Below, in pieces: positions 1 through 9,052 of a stretch of DNA of 64,000 bases. The notes under the pieces were generated by a model that ran no database searches, was not told the DNA's origin, and was given only the letters and a program-made list of their open reading frames with translations. Origin of the DNA: UBA7672 sp965229115 (GTDB lineage: Bacteria > Pseudomonadota > Alphaproteobacteria > Caulobacterales > Hyphomonadaceae); the NCBI GenBank assembly GCA_965229115.1, contig CBDDIR010000003.1, positions 1,302,001 to 1,366,000 on the forward strand. The letters are read 5' to 3'. How positions within the stretch are numbered: position 1 is the first letter of the stretch; every line of letters begins with the position of its first letter. Both the position numbers and the translations under genes were made by a program.

Positions 1-1
1 G

Positions 2-1849
2 CCGGATACGCCGATCATCCGGCACCAAGGTGGCGCGAGTGCGAACATCACCGTGCTGGAGAGCGAGGCGCGCATCCCATGGTCCGGCCATACGGGGCGG
101 CACAACATTGGCGAGGTCTATCAGGCCATCAAGGCCGCGAAGATGTCGCTCGTGTTCGTGAACACGCGCAGTCAGGCGGAGATGACGTTCCAGGAACTCT
201 GGCGCGTGAATGAGGACGCGCTGCCGATCGCCCTGCACCATGGCTCGCTCGATGTGGAGCAGCGGCGCAAGGTCGAGGCGCACATGGCGGCAGGCAAGCT
301 CAAAGCCGTCGTATGTACGTCGACGCTCGATCTCGGGATCGACTGGGGCGATGTCGATCTGGTGGTGCAGATGGGCGCGCCAAAAGGATCATCGCGTCTG
401 ATCCAGCGGATTGGTCGTTCGAACCACCGGATGGATGAGCCGAGCCGGGCTCTGCTGGCGCCGTCGAACAGGTTTGAGGTGCTGGAGTGCCGTGCGGCTG
501 TGGAGGCTGTTTCGGCGGGAGAGCTGGATGGGCCGGGACCGCGGCGTGGTGCGCTGGATGTGTTGGCGCAGCATGTGATGGGGCGCGCGTGCGGCGACGG
601 CTTTGATGGCGTGAAGCTGTATGACGAGATCAAGGTGGCTGCTCCCTACAAGGATCTCGAATGGGAGACGTGGGAGCGCGTTGTCGATCTGGTGGCGACG
701 GGCGGCTATGCGCTGAAGACGTATGATCGCTTCCGGCGGATCGTGAAGTTTCCCGATGGCGTCTGGCGCGCGCGCAATGACGATGTGCGGCGGCAGCACC
801 GGATGAACATCGGCACGATCATCGAGGATCCGATGATCTCTGTGCGGCTGGTGAGCTTCTATCGCGGCGGGGCCGAGGCCAAGCGCCTGATGCGGCCGGG
901 GCGGAAGCTTGGCGAGATGGAAGAGTATTTCTTCGAGATGCTGACGCCGGGCGATACATTCCTGTTTGCTGGCGAGGTGCTGAAGTTCGAAGGCATTTCA
1001 GACACGGATGCGTTGGTGACACGGACGTTCGATCCCGATCCGGCGATACCGAGCTATAATGGCGGCAAGTTTCCGCTGACGACGTTCCTAGCGAACCGGG
1101 TGCGACGCATTCTGCATGACCGCGACAACTGGCATAAGCTGCCGGATCAGGTGCGCGAATGGATCGAGGTTCAGGAACGCAAGTCGATCATCCCCGAGGC
1201 GGATCAGCTTCTGGTGGAGACATTCCCGCGTGGCGAGCGGCACTACCTCGTCTGCTATCCGTTCGAGGGGCGGTTGGCTCACCAGACGCTGGGTATGTTG
1301 TTGACGCGGCGCATGGAGCGGAGCGGGTTGAAGCCGTTGGGCTTTGTCGCGTCTGAGTATGCGCTGTCGGTGTGGGCGCTAGAGGATATGCGCGGCGAGG
1401 ATCTGGATCAGCTGTTCGCTGAAGACATGCTGGGCGATGATCTGGATGCGTGGCTGGAAGAAAGCGCGCTGATGAAGCGGACCTTCCGCAATAACGCGTT
1501 GATCGCTGGTTTGATCGAGCGGCGCATGCCGAAGCATGAGAAGACGGGGCGACAGATCACCTTCTCGACAGACCTGATCTATGACGTCTTGCGGTCACAC
1601 GAGCCGGATCATCTGCTGCTGCAGGCGGCGCGGCAGGATGCGGGAGATGGGCTGCTGGATATTCGGCGGCTGGCCGATGCGTTGAAGCGCATCAAGGGCA
1701 AGATCGTGCATTCGAAGCTGGATCAGATTTCGCCGTTCGCCGTCCCGGTGATGCTGGAGATCGGTAAGGAGCCGGTGTTCTCGGGCGATGCGGCCGAGGC
1801 GATCCTTCGCGAGGCGGAGGACGATCTGGTGCGGGATGCGATGAGCTAG
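2..1849 (+). CDS. Ligase-associated DEXH-box (Lhr-type) DNA helicase, 3' part
   Basis: The frame is open from the first bases of the window, so the 5' end with Walker A and DEXH motifs lies upstream. What is visible starts at the second RecA-like lobe. There is a helicase motif IV region (FVNTRSQAE), motif V (TSTLDLGIDWGDVD) and motif VI (QRIGRSNHR). A long C-terminal region of about 450 residues follows, as expected for the Lhr-core winged-helix and DUF4175-free tail. In bacteria this subtype is usually encoded next to an ATP-dependent DNA ligase, a ligase-associated exonuclease and the phosphoesterase PdeM. Here pdeM lies 870 bp downstream on the same strand, which supports the ligase-associated subtype. 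The role would be ATP-driven 3'-5' unwinding in DNA repair. The stop overlaps the stop of the opposite-strand lipoprotein gene by 4 bp. Confidence 0.85.
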   Translation, partial: PDTPIIRHQGGASANITVLESEARIPWSGHTGRHNIGEVYQAIKAAKMSLVFVNTRSQAEMTFQELWRVNEDALPIALHHGSLDVEQRRKVEAHMAAGKLKAVVCTSTLDLGIDWGDVDLVVQMGAPKGSSRLIQRIGRSNHRMDEPSRALLAPSNRFEVLECRAAVEAVSAGELDGPGPRRGALDVLAQHVMGRACGDGFDGVKLYDEIKVAAPYKDLEWETWERVVDLVATGGYALKTYDRFRRIVKFPDGVWRARNDDVRRQHRMNIGTIIEDPMISVRLVSFYRGGAEAKRLMRPGRKLGEMEEYFFEMLTPGDTFLFAGEVLKFEGISDTDALVTRTFDPDPAIPSYNGGKFPLTTFLANRVRRILHDRDNWHKLPDQVREWIEVQERKSIIPEADQLLVETFPRGERHYLVCYPFEGRLAHQTLGMLLTRRMERSGLKPLGFVASEYALSVWALEDMRGEDLDQLFAEDMLGDDLDAWLEESALMKRTFRNNALIAGLIERRMPKHEKTGRQITFSTDLIYDVLRSHEPDHLLLQAARQDAGDGLLDIRRLADALKRIKGKIVHSKLDQISPFAVPVMLEIGKEPVFSGDAAEAILREAEDDLVRDAMS

Positions 1850-2163
1850 CTGCCGGTGCTTCCCACATTCCCGGAATTGTTGCGGATGTCGGCGTTGAAC
1901 TTTTCGGACGCTTCGCGTTGTTGCCGCTCGATGGTTTCCCATTCGGCCTGCGTCGAGCAGACCTTCTTCGGCATGGTTGAACCCGTGACCGGCATTACCT
2001 TGCAGACCTTGTCGGCGTCCGTGAGGCCGGCGACTTTGGCGGCCCGGGTTTTCTCGACCTCTGCCCAACGTGCAGCCGCAGCGCCGCCCGGGTTCAGGAA
2101 ATTCGAGCAGCCACTGAGAACCAGGGGCCCGGCAAGGGCTATGGCGATTACGGCGATACGCAT
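1846..2163 (-). CDS. Small lipoprotein of unknown function (paralogue 1)
   Basis: 105 residues. The N-terminus is a short charged-hydrophobic signal sequence ending in the lipobox LSGC at about residues 16-19, so the mature protein should be a lipid-anchored envelope protein of about 87 residues. The mature part has two further cysteines about 16 residues apart, with a Trp shortly after the second (VCSTQAEW). The protein at 2257-2550 shows the same spacing: Cys, a Gly-Ser with basic residues, Cys, then Trp. I infer the two are diverged paralogues. It is transcribed against the helicase and its stop codon overlaps the helicase stop. No domain family was recognised. Confidence 0.75.
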   Translation of the reverse strand: MRIAVIAIALAGPLVLSGCSNFLNPGGAAAARWAEVEKTRAAKVAGLTDADKVCKVMPVTGSTMPKKVCSTQAEWETIERQQREASEKFNADIRNNSGNVGSTGS

Positions 2164-2256
2164 GAACTATCCCCACCCAAGCAGTATGTTAGCTCAGATT
2201 AGGTGAGGCCGCTGCGGCAAGCAAACGGCTTCGCTGCGCAGGCGTTCAAAGAACCG

Positions 2257-2550
2257 TCAGTCGGCTTTCATGCCGGGATAGAGACGACGGTTGTCTTCGT
2301 CGCCGCCGCGATCCAGCAGCATTCTGGATTGCGCTTTCTCTTTCGCGTCATACTTCGCCCAGGCTTCAGGAGAGGTGCAGTAACTGCGGCCGATGCTTGA
2401 TCCGGGCTGGTTTTCGCGACGGCATTCGAGGCCTTCCATGTTGACCTCGCCGAGCGTTGTCTGGGTTCGGGTAACCGGGTGCGATGCGCAGGCCGCGAGG
2501 ATCGTTGCGCAAGATGCGAGTAGGACAACCCACGCGCCAGAACGTGTCAT
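2257..2550 (-). CDS. Small lipoprotein of unknown function (paralogue 2)
   Basis: 97 residues from the ATG at 2550, chosen because GGGGAGA lies just upstream and the signal peptide then starts normally (MTRSGAWVVLLASC). A longer in-frame start at 2622 would put 24 non-signal residues first. The lipobox is LAAC at about residues 18-21. The mature part holds Cys, GSS, a basic residue, Cys and Trp (ECRR...SYCTSPEAW), matching the layout of the neighbour at 1846-2163. The mature protein is charged and probably periplasm-facing. Function is unknown. It is oriented away from pdeM, with 169 bp between their starts. Confidence 0.72.
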   Translation of the reverse strand: MTRSGAWVVLLASCATILAACASHPVTRTQTTLGEVNMEGLECRRENQPGSSIGRSYCTSPEAWAKYDAKEKAQSRMLLDRGGDEDNRRLYPGMKAD

Positions 2551-2719
2551 CGGCGTCTCCCCTTGGCTGCTGGTTGCGCTTGCAGGGCCAGACTGCGGCA
2601 ACCCGGCGCACCAGCTTATCATCTGTTACGCGGCAATTCACCTGTCAGATCATGCAGTTGTCGACTGGCTGCGAAGGCCGCGTTGACGTAGAGGCCGACG
2701 CTGATCACGGTCCCCTGCG

Positions 2720-3451
2720 ATGAACACCCGCCCACTGGCATCCCGTACCGACGCTGGCCTGACGATGACCGTCGCGGGCGAGCGGCTGCATTTGCAGCCC
2801 TGCGGCGGGATGTGGTGGGAGGATGCCGGGGTGCTGGTCGTCTCGGATCTGCACCTCGAAAAGGGCTCGTCCTACGCTTCTCGCGGCCAGATGCTGCCGC
2901 CTTATGACACGCGCGCCACGCTGTTGCGGATCACGCGGCTGGTTGAGACGCTGCAGCCGACGACGGTGATCTCTCTGGGGGACAGCTTCCACGATCGTCG
3001 CGCGCGGCCGCGCATGGCTGATGATGACGTGGCGCTTGTTCGTACGATGACGGCGGCGTGCGATTGGATCTGGATCGAGGGTAACCACGATCCCAAGCCG
3101 CCGGAAGATCTGGGTGGCCGCGTGACGAACGAGCTTCAGCTTGGTGCGCTTGTCTTCCGGCATGAGCCGACGCATGGCGCGGCGCCGGGCGAGGTCGCCG
3201 GCCACCTCCATCCGTGCGCGCGTGTCGTGGGCAGGTCTGGGCGGTCGGTCAGGGCGCGATGCTTCGCAACGGATGGCCAGAGACTGGTGATGCCCGCCTA
3301 TGGAGCGCTCACAGGTGGGCTTAACCTGCTCGACGTCGCCTTTGACGCGGTGTTCCCCGCGGGAGCTGTCGCAGGCGTGATGGGGCGCGATGGCGTCTAT
3401 CTGGCATCTGCCGATCGTCTGGCCGCGGATACGCAGCGCGCAGCGGGCTAG
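2720..3451 (+). CDS. pdeM: Ligase-associated DNA damage response endonuclease PdeM (metallophosphoesterase)
   Basis: 243 residues of the calcineurin-like metallophosphoesterase fold. Metal-binding blocks are in the expected order: SDLHLEKG (residues 42-49), GDSFHD (87-92), GNHD (121-124), RHEPTH (148-152 region) and GHLHP (161-165). DLHLEKG is typical of the PdeM family, which acts on DNA beside ligase-associated helicases and ligases. The annotated ATG has no good Shine-Dalgarno sequence. The ATG at 2765, giving MTVAGERLHL, is an alternative start. The gene ends one base before the convergent TIGR02186 gene. Context with the Lhr-type helicase upstream supports a DNA repair role; the exact substrate is unproven. 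Confidence 0.88.
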   Translation: MNTRPLASRTDAGLTMTVAGERLHLQPCGGMWWEDAGVLVVSDLHLEKGSSYASRGQMLPPYDTRATLLRITRLVETLQPTTVISLGDSFHDRRARPRMADDDVALVRTMTAACDWIWIEGNHDPKPPEDLGGRVTNELQLGALVFRHEPTHGAAPGEVAGHLHPCARVVGRSGRSVRARCFATDGQRLVMPAYGALTGGLNLLDVAFDAVFPAGAVAGVMGRDGVYLASADRLAADTQRAAG

Positions 3452-4204
3452 CTATTTGCGCCCGAGCCAGGCGGCGATGCCGCCCACAGACACGCCGAGC
3501 AGCACCGCAACGAAACCGTAGATCAAGCCGTGTTGGCGCGAGAGATCGAACAGCGTTGCGTCGAGGCCGCTGCGGACAAGCGTCAACACCTGCTCGCTTT
3601 CGCCGACGGGCGCGCCATTGCGGAACGAGACCGCGCGGATGCGGTATTCGCCGGGCGGTGCGTTGATCGGCAGGTGGATCTTTGCGCGGCGGAGGCCGCC
3701 GTCCAGCCGCTCGATGGTTGTGTCGCTGAAGGAGTAGAGACCCTGTTCCATCTTGAGGTTCACGAACGCGGCGCGCCAGTCGTTGAGCTCGGGCGACATC
3801 AGCTGGTTGGCGCGGGGCATGGCGGAGGCTTGTGCGTTGAGGCCGGCATCGACCATCACTTCGAGCGGAACGCTGGCGGCAACCTGCGGCTCGGCGCCGA
3901 CAGCAAACACGAGCGGCGCGGCGACGAACTCGATCGTCTCATCGCCGGCTGCCGTCCGATGGACCATCTTCTGCGGAGCCATGGGACCGATCAGGGCGAC
4001 GGCCATGCCGGAGGTTTCATTCTCCGGCTGCGGCGCCGTCGCGAACAGGACGATGCGAGAGCCGCTGTAGTTGACCTTCACCTCGACCGTGTCTTCAGCC
4101 AGGCCCGCGGCCATGAACGGGCGATCGGGGCCTTCGATGCGTTGCGCTGAGGCGGATGGGGCCATCAGGAGGCAGGCAAGCAAGGCGGCGAGGCGCAGTT
4201 TCAT
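3452..4204 (-). CDS. TIGR02186 family protein (partner of TauE/SafE exporter)
   Basis: 250 residues from the ATG at 4204, which overlaps the stop of the upstream exporter gene as ATGA, so the two are translationally coupled. There is a Sec signal peptide (MKLRLAALLACLLMAPSASA), a periplasmic beta-rich domain of about 200 residues and one C-terminal membrane segment (residues about 224-245) ending in LGRK. Family members are uncharacterised but recur beside TauE/SafE permeases in Alphaproteobacteria, as here. The likely role is an accessory protein at the periplasmic face of the exporter. Function is inferred from context only. Confidence 0.85.
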   Translation of the reverse strand: MKLRLAALLACLLMAPSASAQRIEGPDRPFMAAGLAEDTVEVKVNYSGSRIVLFATAPQPENETSGMAVALIGPMAPQKMVHRTAAGDETIEFVAAPLVFAVGAEPQVAASVPLEVMVDAGLNAQASAMPRANQLMSPELNDWRAAFVNLKMEQGLYSFSDTTIERLDGGLRRAKIHLPINAPPGEYRIRAVSFRNGAPVGESEQVLTLVRSGLDATLFDLSRQHGLIYGFVAVLLGVSVGGIAAWLGRK

Positions 4205-5109
4205 GACGCCTCCACCAGCCGATATTCGGGCACAGGGGCGACATAGAGTTCGTACACGAGACGTCCGGCGATCCCGAGCACGAGTAGAGCAAGCAGCAAG
4301 CGGAGCTGCGCAGCCTTGAGTCTGCGGCCGGCCATCGCGCCGTAACGAGCGCCGATGACACCGCCAAGCATCAGCACGGTGGCAAGCACCAAATCTACAG
4401 TGCCGTTGAAGGTCGCCTGCAGGAAGGTGACGTAGGCCGTGAGGAAGATGATCTGGAACAGCGATGTGCCGACCATTACGCGAGTGGGAACGCCGAGCAG
4501 ATAGACCATCGCTGGCGCGAGGATAAATCCGCCGCCCACGCCGAGCACCGCGGCGAGCACGCCGACGAAGAAGCCGATGCAGATCGGCGGGATGATCGAG
4601 ATGTAGAGGCCCGAGCGCGGGAAGCGGCGCTTCATCGGCAGGGTGCGCATCCACACGCGCAGGCGTGTGCGGCGTCCGGGATCTCCACCCTGGCCGCCGA
4701 GAGCGCCGACGCTCTCCCACGCCATCAGGCCGCCGATCACGCCGAGGAATACGATGTAGAGAACGGCAATCGTCGCATCCACGACGCCGAAATACTTGAG
4801 CAGGCTGAACAGACCGACGCCCACCGTTGAACCCGCTAGGCCGCCCATCAGCATCAGGGTGCCCAGTCGCGTATCGACCTGTCGCTCACGCCAATGAGCC
4901 GACACGCCAGCGATAGATGTCGCCAGCACCTGATTAGCCTGCGTGGAGACGGCCACAGCCGCGGGCACGCCATAGAAGATCAGCAGGGGTGTCAGCAGGA
5001 AGCCGCCGCCCACGCCAAACAGGCCTGACAGGAAGCCGACCAGTCCACCGATCGCAATCAGGATCAGCGGGTCGACCGCGATCTGAGCGATGGGGAGGTG
5101 AATCAGCAT
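4201..5109 (-). CDS. Sulfite exporter TauE/SafE family permease
   Basis: 302 residues, almost entirely hydrophobic, with about eight predicted membrane segments. Two homologous halves each carry the family glycine motif: GLFGVGGGFLLTPLL near residue 30 and AVLGVGGGFILAPAM near residue 190. A basic loop around residue 150 links the halves. The family (PF01925) exports small anionic sulfur or organic compounds across the inner membrane. The substrate cannot be read from the sequence. It is the first gene of a two-gene unit with the coupled TIGR02186 protein. The start ATG at 5109 immediately precedes the hydrophobic N-terminus. Confidence 0.9.
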   Translation of the reverse strand: MLIHLPIAQIAVDPLILIAIGGLVGFLSGLFGVGGGFLLTPLLIFYGVPAAVAVSTQANQVLATSIAGVSAHWRERQVDTRLGTLMLMGGLAGSTVGVGLFSLLKYFGVVDATIAVLYIVFLGVIGGLMAWESVGALGGQGGDPGRRTRLRVWMRTLPMKRRFPRSGLYISIIPPICIGFFVGVLAAVLGVGGGFILAPAMVYLLGVPTRVMVGTSLFQIIFLTAYVTFLQATFNGTVDLVLATVLMLGGVIGARYGAMAGRRLKAAQLRLLLALLVLGIAGRLVYELYVAPVPEYRLVEAS

Positions 5110-5229
5110 TGAGCTGTTCTACGCGCGTGAAACGCACGCCGGAAGCGGCTCCGGCGCATCATATCACGCCAAATCGACCCCAAAATCGCGTCAGGGCCGG
5201 ATATCGTGGTTAAGTGGGCTGGCCGTGGC

Positions 5230-8200
5230 CTATTGGGTGGCGTTCACGGCGATCCGGAGCTGGCGGACCAGCGAGACGCTGGCCTGGCCGGTCACCGGCA
5301 TGTCGTTGTTGCGCTCGAACTGGCGGATCGCCTCGGCGGTGCGCGTGTTCATGCGGCCGTCGGCCGGACCTGCCGAGAAGCCCAGCTTGGAGAGCAGCTT
5401 CTGGGCTTCCGTGATCTGTGCGGGCGAGGCCACATCCCAGGCGCGCACGCCGAACTCGCCATTGGCGCGGGGGATCCCCGGCTTGGGAGCGAAAGCACGC
5501 GCCTTGCGCTTGATGGCTTCGGCCTGGGTCGGTTGCATCTCGCCAAGCAGGGCGCGAGCGCGGCGGCCGGCGTCCTGGTCACCAGCGCGGCCAGCGACTT
5601 CGTACCAGTAAGCAGCTTCGTTCTTGTCCTCGCTGAGGCCAAGGCCCTGCTCGTAGAGGACGGCAAGGTTATATTGGCTGTCCACGAGGCCGTGGTCGGA
5701 TGCCTGGCGGAACCACTCCACGGCGGCAGCATAGCTTTGCGGGCCGGCATCACCTTCAGCATAGAAGACGGCGAGATCGTGCATGGCTTTCACGTTGCCA
5801 CCGACAGCAGCTTTCTCGGTCCAAGAGCGAGATGCAGCCATGTCGCGCGGAACGCCTTCGCCGCGCTCGTAAAGCTTGGCGAGACGGTAGTCGGCCATGA
5901 TGAGACCGCGGCTCGCAGCATCCCGCAGCATCTGGACGCCTTTAGCCTTGTCGCCACTCTGGAGTAGTTCGAGGGCCTGGTCGTGCAGGGCGACGGGATC
6001 GCCGCTGCGGACGGCATCAGAGAGCGATGCAGCTGCCGGTGCAGCGGGGGCTGCAGCGGCTTGTTCAGCTACTGGGGCAGGCTTCAGGCTTGGGGCTGCA
6101 GGTGCTGCAGCCGCTGCTGGAGGCGCGACGGGCGCAGGCGTTGCAGCTGGTTCGTCAAAGATTTCGCTCGCTGCGAGGCCGGCGGGCGGAACGGCCGGTG
6201 CAGCCTCGTTGGTGTGTTCACTGAACAGCACATCGTCAGCGCTACCCGGGGCGGCGGCTGTTTCGGTCGGCGCTGCAGGATCGACTTTGGCGAAGTCATC
6301 GCCCTGCGTTTCCTGCTTGCCACGCATGACGGTGAAAGCGGTGCCGGCGGCTGCGACGGCAAGAACGCCTGATGCGATCAGCAGGCCACGTCCGTTGCCT
6401 TTCTTGGCGGCGACGGGCGTAACGCGACGACCCTGACGGGCAGCGCGGCGAGCTTCCTCGAGATAGCCGGCAGAGAGCTTTTCGCGGCTGTCGTCGGACG
6501 GCAGATCGGCGATGAATTCGCTTGCCGGAGCCGGGCCCAGAAGCTCGTCATCGACTTCCAGCAGGTCTTCGATCCGATCGGCTTCTTCGCCGGCCGGGGG
6601 CGCGGCGGGTGCAATGACCTGCACGGCCTCTTCCGAGAACAGGTGTGCGTCTCGCGGGTCTGCCTTGCGATCGAACGGTGGCGGTTCAACGCCGACGATG
6701 TCATCGATCTCGGCGTTCGCATCGTCAGCCAGTTCGACGGCCGCCAGCGCAGCGGGCGCGACCGGAGCTTGCGCGTGATGGTCGACGGGCTCGTCGTCCA
6801 GGATGACGTACTCGTCGGTAACCACGGGAATGTCGCGCGTGACTTCCGGCGCATCCATGTGATCGCGGCGCGTGTCTTCAAGTCCCTCAAGCCGGCGTGC
6901 GAGCGACGAAACCGTCTTCTGCATCGGAGCAAGGTAAGCGGCGGATTGGTCGCCGACTTCTTCCATGCGGCGTTGCACTTCAGACAGGACGTCGGTGAGT
7001 TTGTTTTCGTAGTTGCGGCCCGAGTCCGCGAGGCGGGATTCGAAGGCGCGCAGGGATTCAGCGTGTTGCGTCTGCAGCCGGTCAGCGACGCGCGCGACTT
7101 GCTCACCGATCTGGCCGATGGCTTCGGCGCTGCGGCGCTCACTTTCCTTGACGCGTTCGTCGAGGCGATCGGCAAGGCGGTCGATCTCGCCATTGTCTAG
7201 CGCCCGTGGCGTCGTGGCGGTCTCTGTGATGCGATCCGAAAGACGGCGCACGCTTTCGTCGTGGCGCTGCTGCAGGCGTTCGGCGACGAGGGCGACTTGT
7301 TCGCCAACGGCGTCGATGGCGCCAGCGCTGCGCTTCTCCAGCGCTTGCAGCTTATCGTCGACGACGGTGTTGAGGCGGCCTAGCGTGTCCTGAGTTGCGC
7401 GGTTTGATGCTTCCGCAGAGTTGAGGCGGCCATCGATCGTATCGGCGAGCCGCGCCATCTCGCGACGGACGTCGTCGATCGAGCGTTGATCGCCGCGGGC
7501 TTCGACAGAGCGGAGGCGGTCATCGACCGCGCGCGAAAGGCGGTCGACCTGCGAGCTCATCGCTTCGACAGCATCGGCCTGGCGAGCTTCGGCGACCTGA
7601 ATCTGTTCCTGCAGCTGGCGGATCGTGCGCTCGAGGCGTTCGATCTTCTCGGGATTGTTCGTACGAGCGGCTTCCTCCAGGCGGCGCTCAACGTCGGCGC
7701 GGACAGCGTGGATCGGGCGCGAGAGGTCTTCAGCCAGGCTGTCGAGGCGCTTCTGGAAGGTCGACTGCAGCTGCGCGAAGTCTTCCGCATGGCTACGGCT
7801 GTTGTTCTTGTGTGTGCGCTCGTCGATGTCGGTGATTGCGCGTTCGAGAACGCCCATCGCCGTGTCGCTTTTGCGCTCCGCACGGCCGATACGGTCCGTG
7901 ATGCGAGCGACGGCGTCGCCGAGGCTGCTCATCGCTTCGCGGGTTTTTTCCTCGATTCCGTCAACACGGGTGAGGACTTCCTTGGACATCGCGCGCGAGC
8001 GGTCGAGCGTGGTCTCCAGCGCGCGTTCCATGCGCCAGGTCGTGTCGCCGACGGCGCGCTCGGCCTTGCTTTCGAAGAGTTCGAAGCGCGAGGCGGCGTC
8101 ACTGATCTTGTTGATGCCGGCTTCGATGCGACGCTCGACCGTCGTCATCTTTTCTTCGATCTGATCGACGCGGCCATTGATGCCGGCGGTGTTCGAACGC

Positions 8201-8823
8201 ACGGCGTTGTTGACGGCGGTGTCGACTGAACTGACGACATCGTCGACCTTCGCGGCGACTTGGCCGACCTTTTCCTCGAAGAGGGTACGGAAGTCGCTTT
8301 GGTCCTGCACACGCGACTGAACGGTATCAGACAGGCGCGCCAGCGATGTTTCGAGCGTTTTCAGAGCATCGAGCGTCGGGGAGTTGTTCGTGCCCGACTC
8401 AAGGGTTCCGATCCGCGAGCGGAGCGCCGATTGGGTGGTTTCGATCTCGCCCAGAGCGCGCGTGACGCGCTCGAGGGCGTGGAGTTGGGCCTTTCCCGAA
8501 GAATCGACTTTGCCCATCAGGCCCAGAATCGACTTGTCGATTCCCGCCACGGCGCGGGCGGAACGCGAGGTCGAGGCTTCCAACCTTTGCGCCAGCTGGT
8601 CGATCTCCTGCGACATGCGGCGGAGGTCGTGGTCGTCGGAAATGCTGGCCGGGCGGGGCAGGGAGTCGCCCAGATTTATCTCGGAAATAGGGGCGGAATC
8701 CGCTTCCAGCAGAAGGGAATTGAGATACTGGCCCAGCGTCACGCCCTGACGCTGCGCACGTTCCCGAGCGAGTTCCCTCGCCTTGGGGTCAATTCCTTTA
8801 ACGCTCCAGGGTCCCTGGGTCAT
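5230..8823 (-). CDS. PodJ-like polar localization protein (coiled coil, TM, Sel1 repeats, peptidoglycan-binding domain)
   Basis: 1197 residues from the ATG at 8823, preceded by CGGAG. The N-terminus GPWSVKGIDPKARELA is the signature of Caulobacter-type PodJ proteins. Residues about 65-660 are a charged Ala/Arg/Glu-rich coiled coil. An acidic Pro/Ala-rich linker and a basic patch precede a single membrane segment at about 810-830. The periplasmic part has an Ala/Pro-rich linker, three to four Sel1-type repeats (about 938-1100, e.g. AKLYERGEGVPRD, AVLYEQGLGLSEDKN) and a terminal PG_binding_1 domain (about 1136-1190, LGFSAGPADGRMNTRTAEAIRQF split by a short linker). In Caulobacter PodJ organises the flagellar pole. 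Here orthology is inferred from architecture. It has no close operon partner. Confidence 0.85.
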   Translation of the reverse strand: MTQGPWSVKGIDPKARELARERAQRQGVTLGQYLNSLLLEADSAPISEINLGDSLPRPASISDDHDLRRMSQEIDQLAQRLEASTSRSARAVAGIDKSILGLMGKVDSSGKAQLHALERVTRALGEIETTQSALRSRIGTLESGTNNSPTLDALKTLETSLARLSDTVQSRVQDQSDFRTLFEEKVGQVAAKVDDVVSSVDTAVNNAVRSNTAGINGRVDQIEEKMTTVERRIEAGINKISDAASRFELFESKAERAVGDTTWRMERALETTLDRSRAMSKEVLTRVDGIEEKTREAMSSLGDAVARITDRIGRAERKSDTAMGVLERAITDIDERTHKNNSRSHAEDFAQLQSTFQKRLDSLAEDLSRPIHAVRADVERRLEEAARTNNPEKIERLERTIRQLQEQIQVAEARQADAVEAMSSQVDRLSRAVDDRLRSVEARGDQRSIDDVRREMARLADTIDGRLNSAEASNRATQDTLGRLNTVVDDKLQALEKRSAGAIDAVGEQVALVAERLQQRHDESVRRLSDRITETATTPRALDNGEIDRLADRLDERVKESERRSAEAIGQIGEQVARVADRLQTQHAESLRAFESRLADSGRNYENKLTDVLSEVQRRMEEVGDQSAAYLAPMQKTVSSLARRLEGLEDTRRDHMDAPEVTRDIPVVTDEYVILDDEPVDHHAQAPVAPAALAAVELADDANAEIDDIVGVEPPPFDRKADPRDAHLFSEEAVQVIAPAAPPAGEEADRIEDLLEVDDELLGPAPASEFIADLPSDDSREKLSAGYLEEARRAARQGRRVTPVAAKKGNGRGLLIASGVLAVAAAGTAFTVMRGKQETQGDDFAKVDPAAPTETAAAPGSADDVLFSEHTNEAAPAVPPAGLAASEIFDEPAATPAPVAPPAAAAAPAAPSLKPAPVAEQAAAAPAAPAAASLSDAVRSGDPVALHDQALELLQSGDKAKGVQMLRDAASRGLIMADYRLAKLYERGEGVPRDMAASRSWTEKAAVGGNVKAMHDLAVFYAEGDAGPQSYAAAVEWFRQASDHGLVDSQYNLAVLYEQGLGLSEDKNEAAYWYEVAGRAGDQDAGRRARALLGEMQPTQAEAIKRKARAFAPKPGIPRANGEFGVRAWDVASPAQITEAQKLLSKLGFSAGPADGRMNTRTAEAIRQFERNNDMPVTGQASVSLVRQLRIAVNATQ

Positions 8824-8890
8824 CGCGGCTCCGAATCGATGCGGGAGCCTGTGATACGCCCGCACCTCCGGCCAGTTGTCCGGAATACGG

Positions 8891-8911
8891 TTAACGGGCT
8901 TTAAACGTTAA
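8891..8911. promoter_or_regulatory. TTAA cluster upstream of podJ-like gene (possible CtrA-type site)
   Basis: Three TTAA tetramers lie at 8891-8894, 8901-8904 and 8908-8911, and a TTAATTAA at 8986-8993, in otherwise GC-rich DNA between the divergent podJ-like and merR genes. CtrA, the Caulobacterales cell-cycle regulator, binds paired TTAA half-sites, normally with a 7-base spacer. The closest spacing here is 6 bases, so the match is imperfect. Cell-cycle control would fit a polar-development gene. Confidence 0.3.
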
Positions 8912-8946
8912 TTTAGAAGCCCGCGACGATCCGCCTCGGTAGTGAA

Positions 8947-8979
8947 TTGACCTAAGGGGTACGTGCCGTTACGTATTAC
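8947..8979 (+). promoter_or_regulatory. Candidate promoter/operator of the merR gene
   Basis: TTGACC at 8947-8952 resembles a -35 box. Just downstream is the inverted repeat TACGT-N6-ACGTA (8960-8975), overlapping an AT-rich TATTAC that could serve as -10. MerR-type regulators bind dyads inside long promoter spacers, so autoregulation by the downstream gene is plausible. This is pattern matching only. Confidence 0.35.
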
Positions 8980-9052
8980 TGAGCGTTAATTAAAAGGCGC
9001 GGCCCGTGCTCACCCACGGAGCAAAAGATAAAAACGAAACGGGAGGCAGAGA

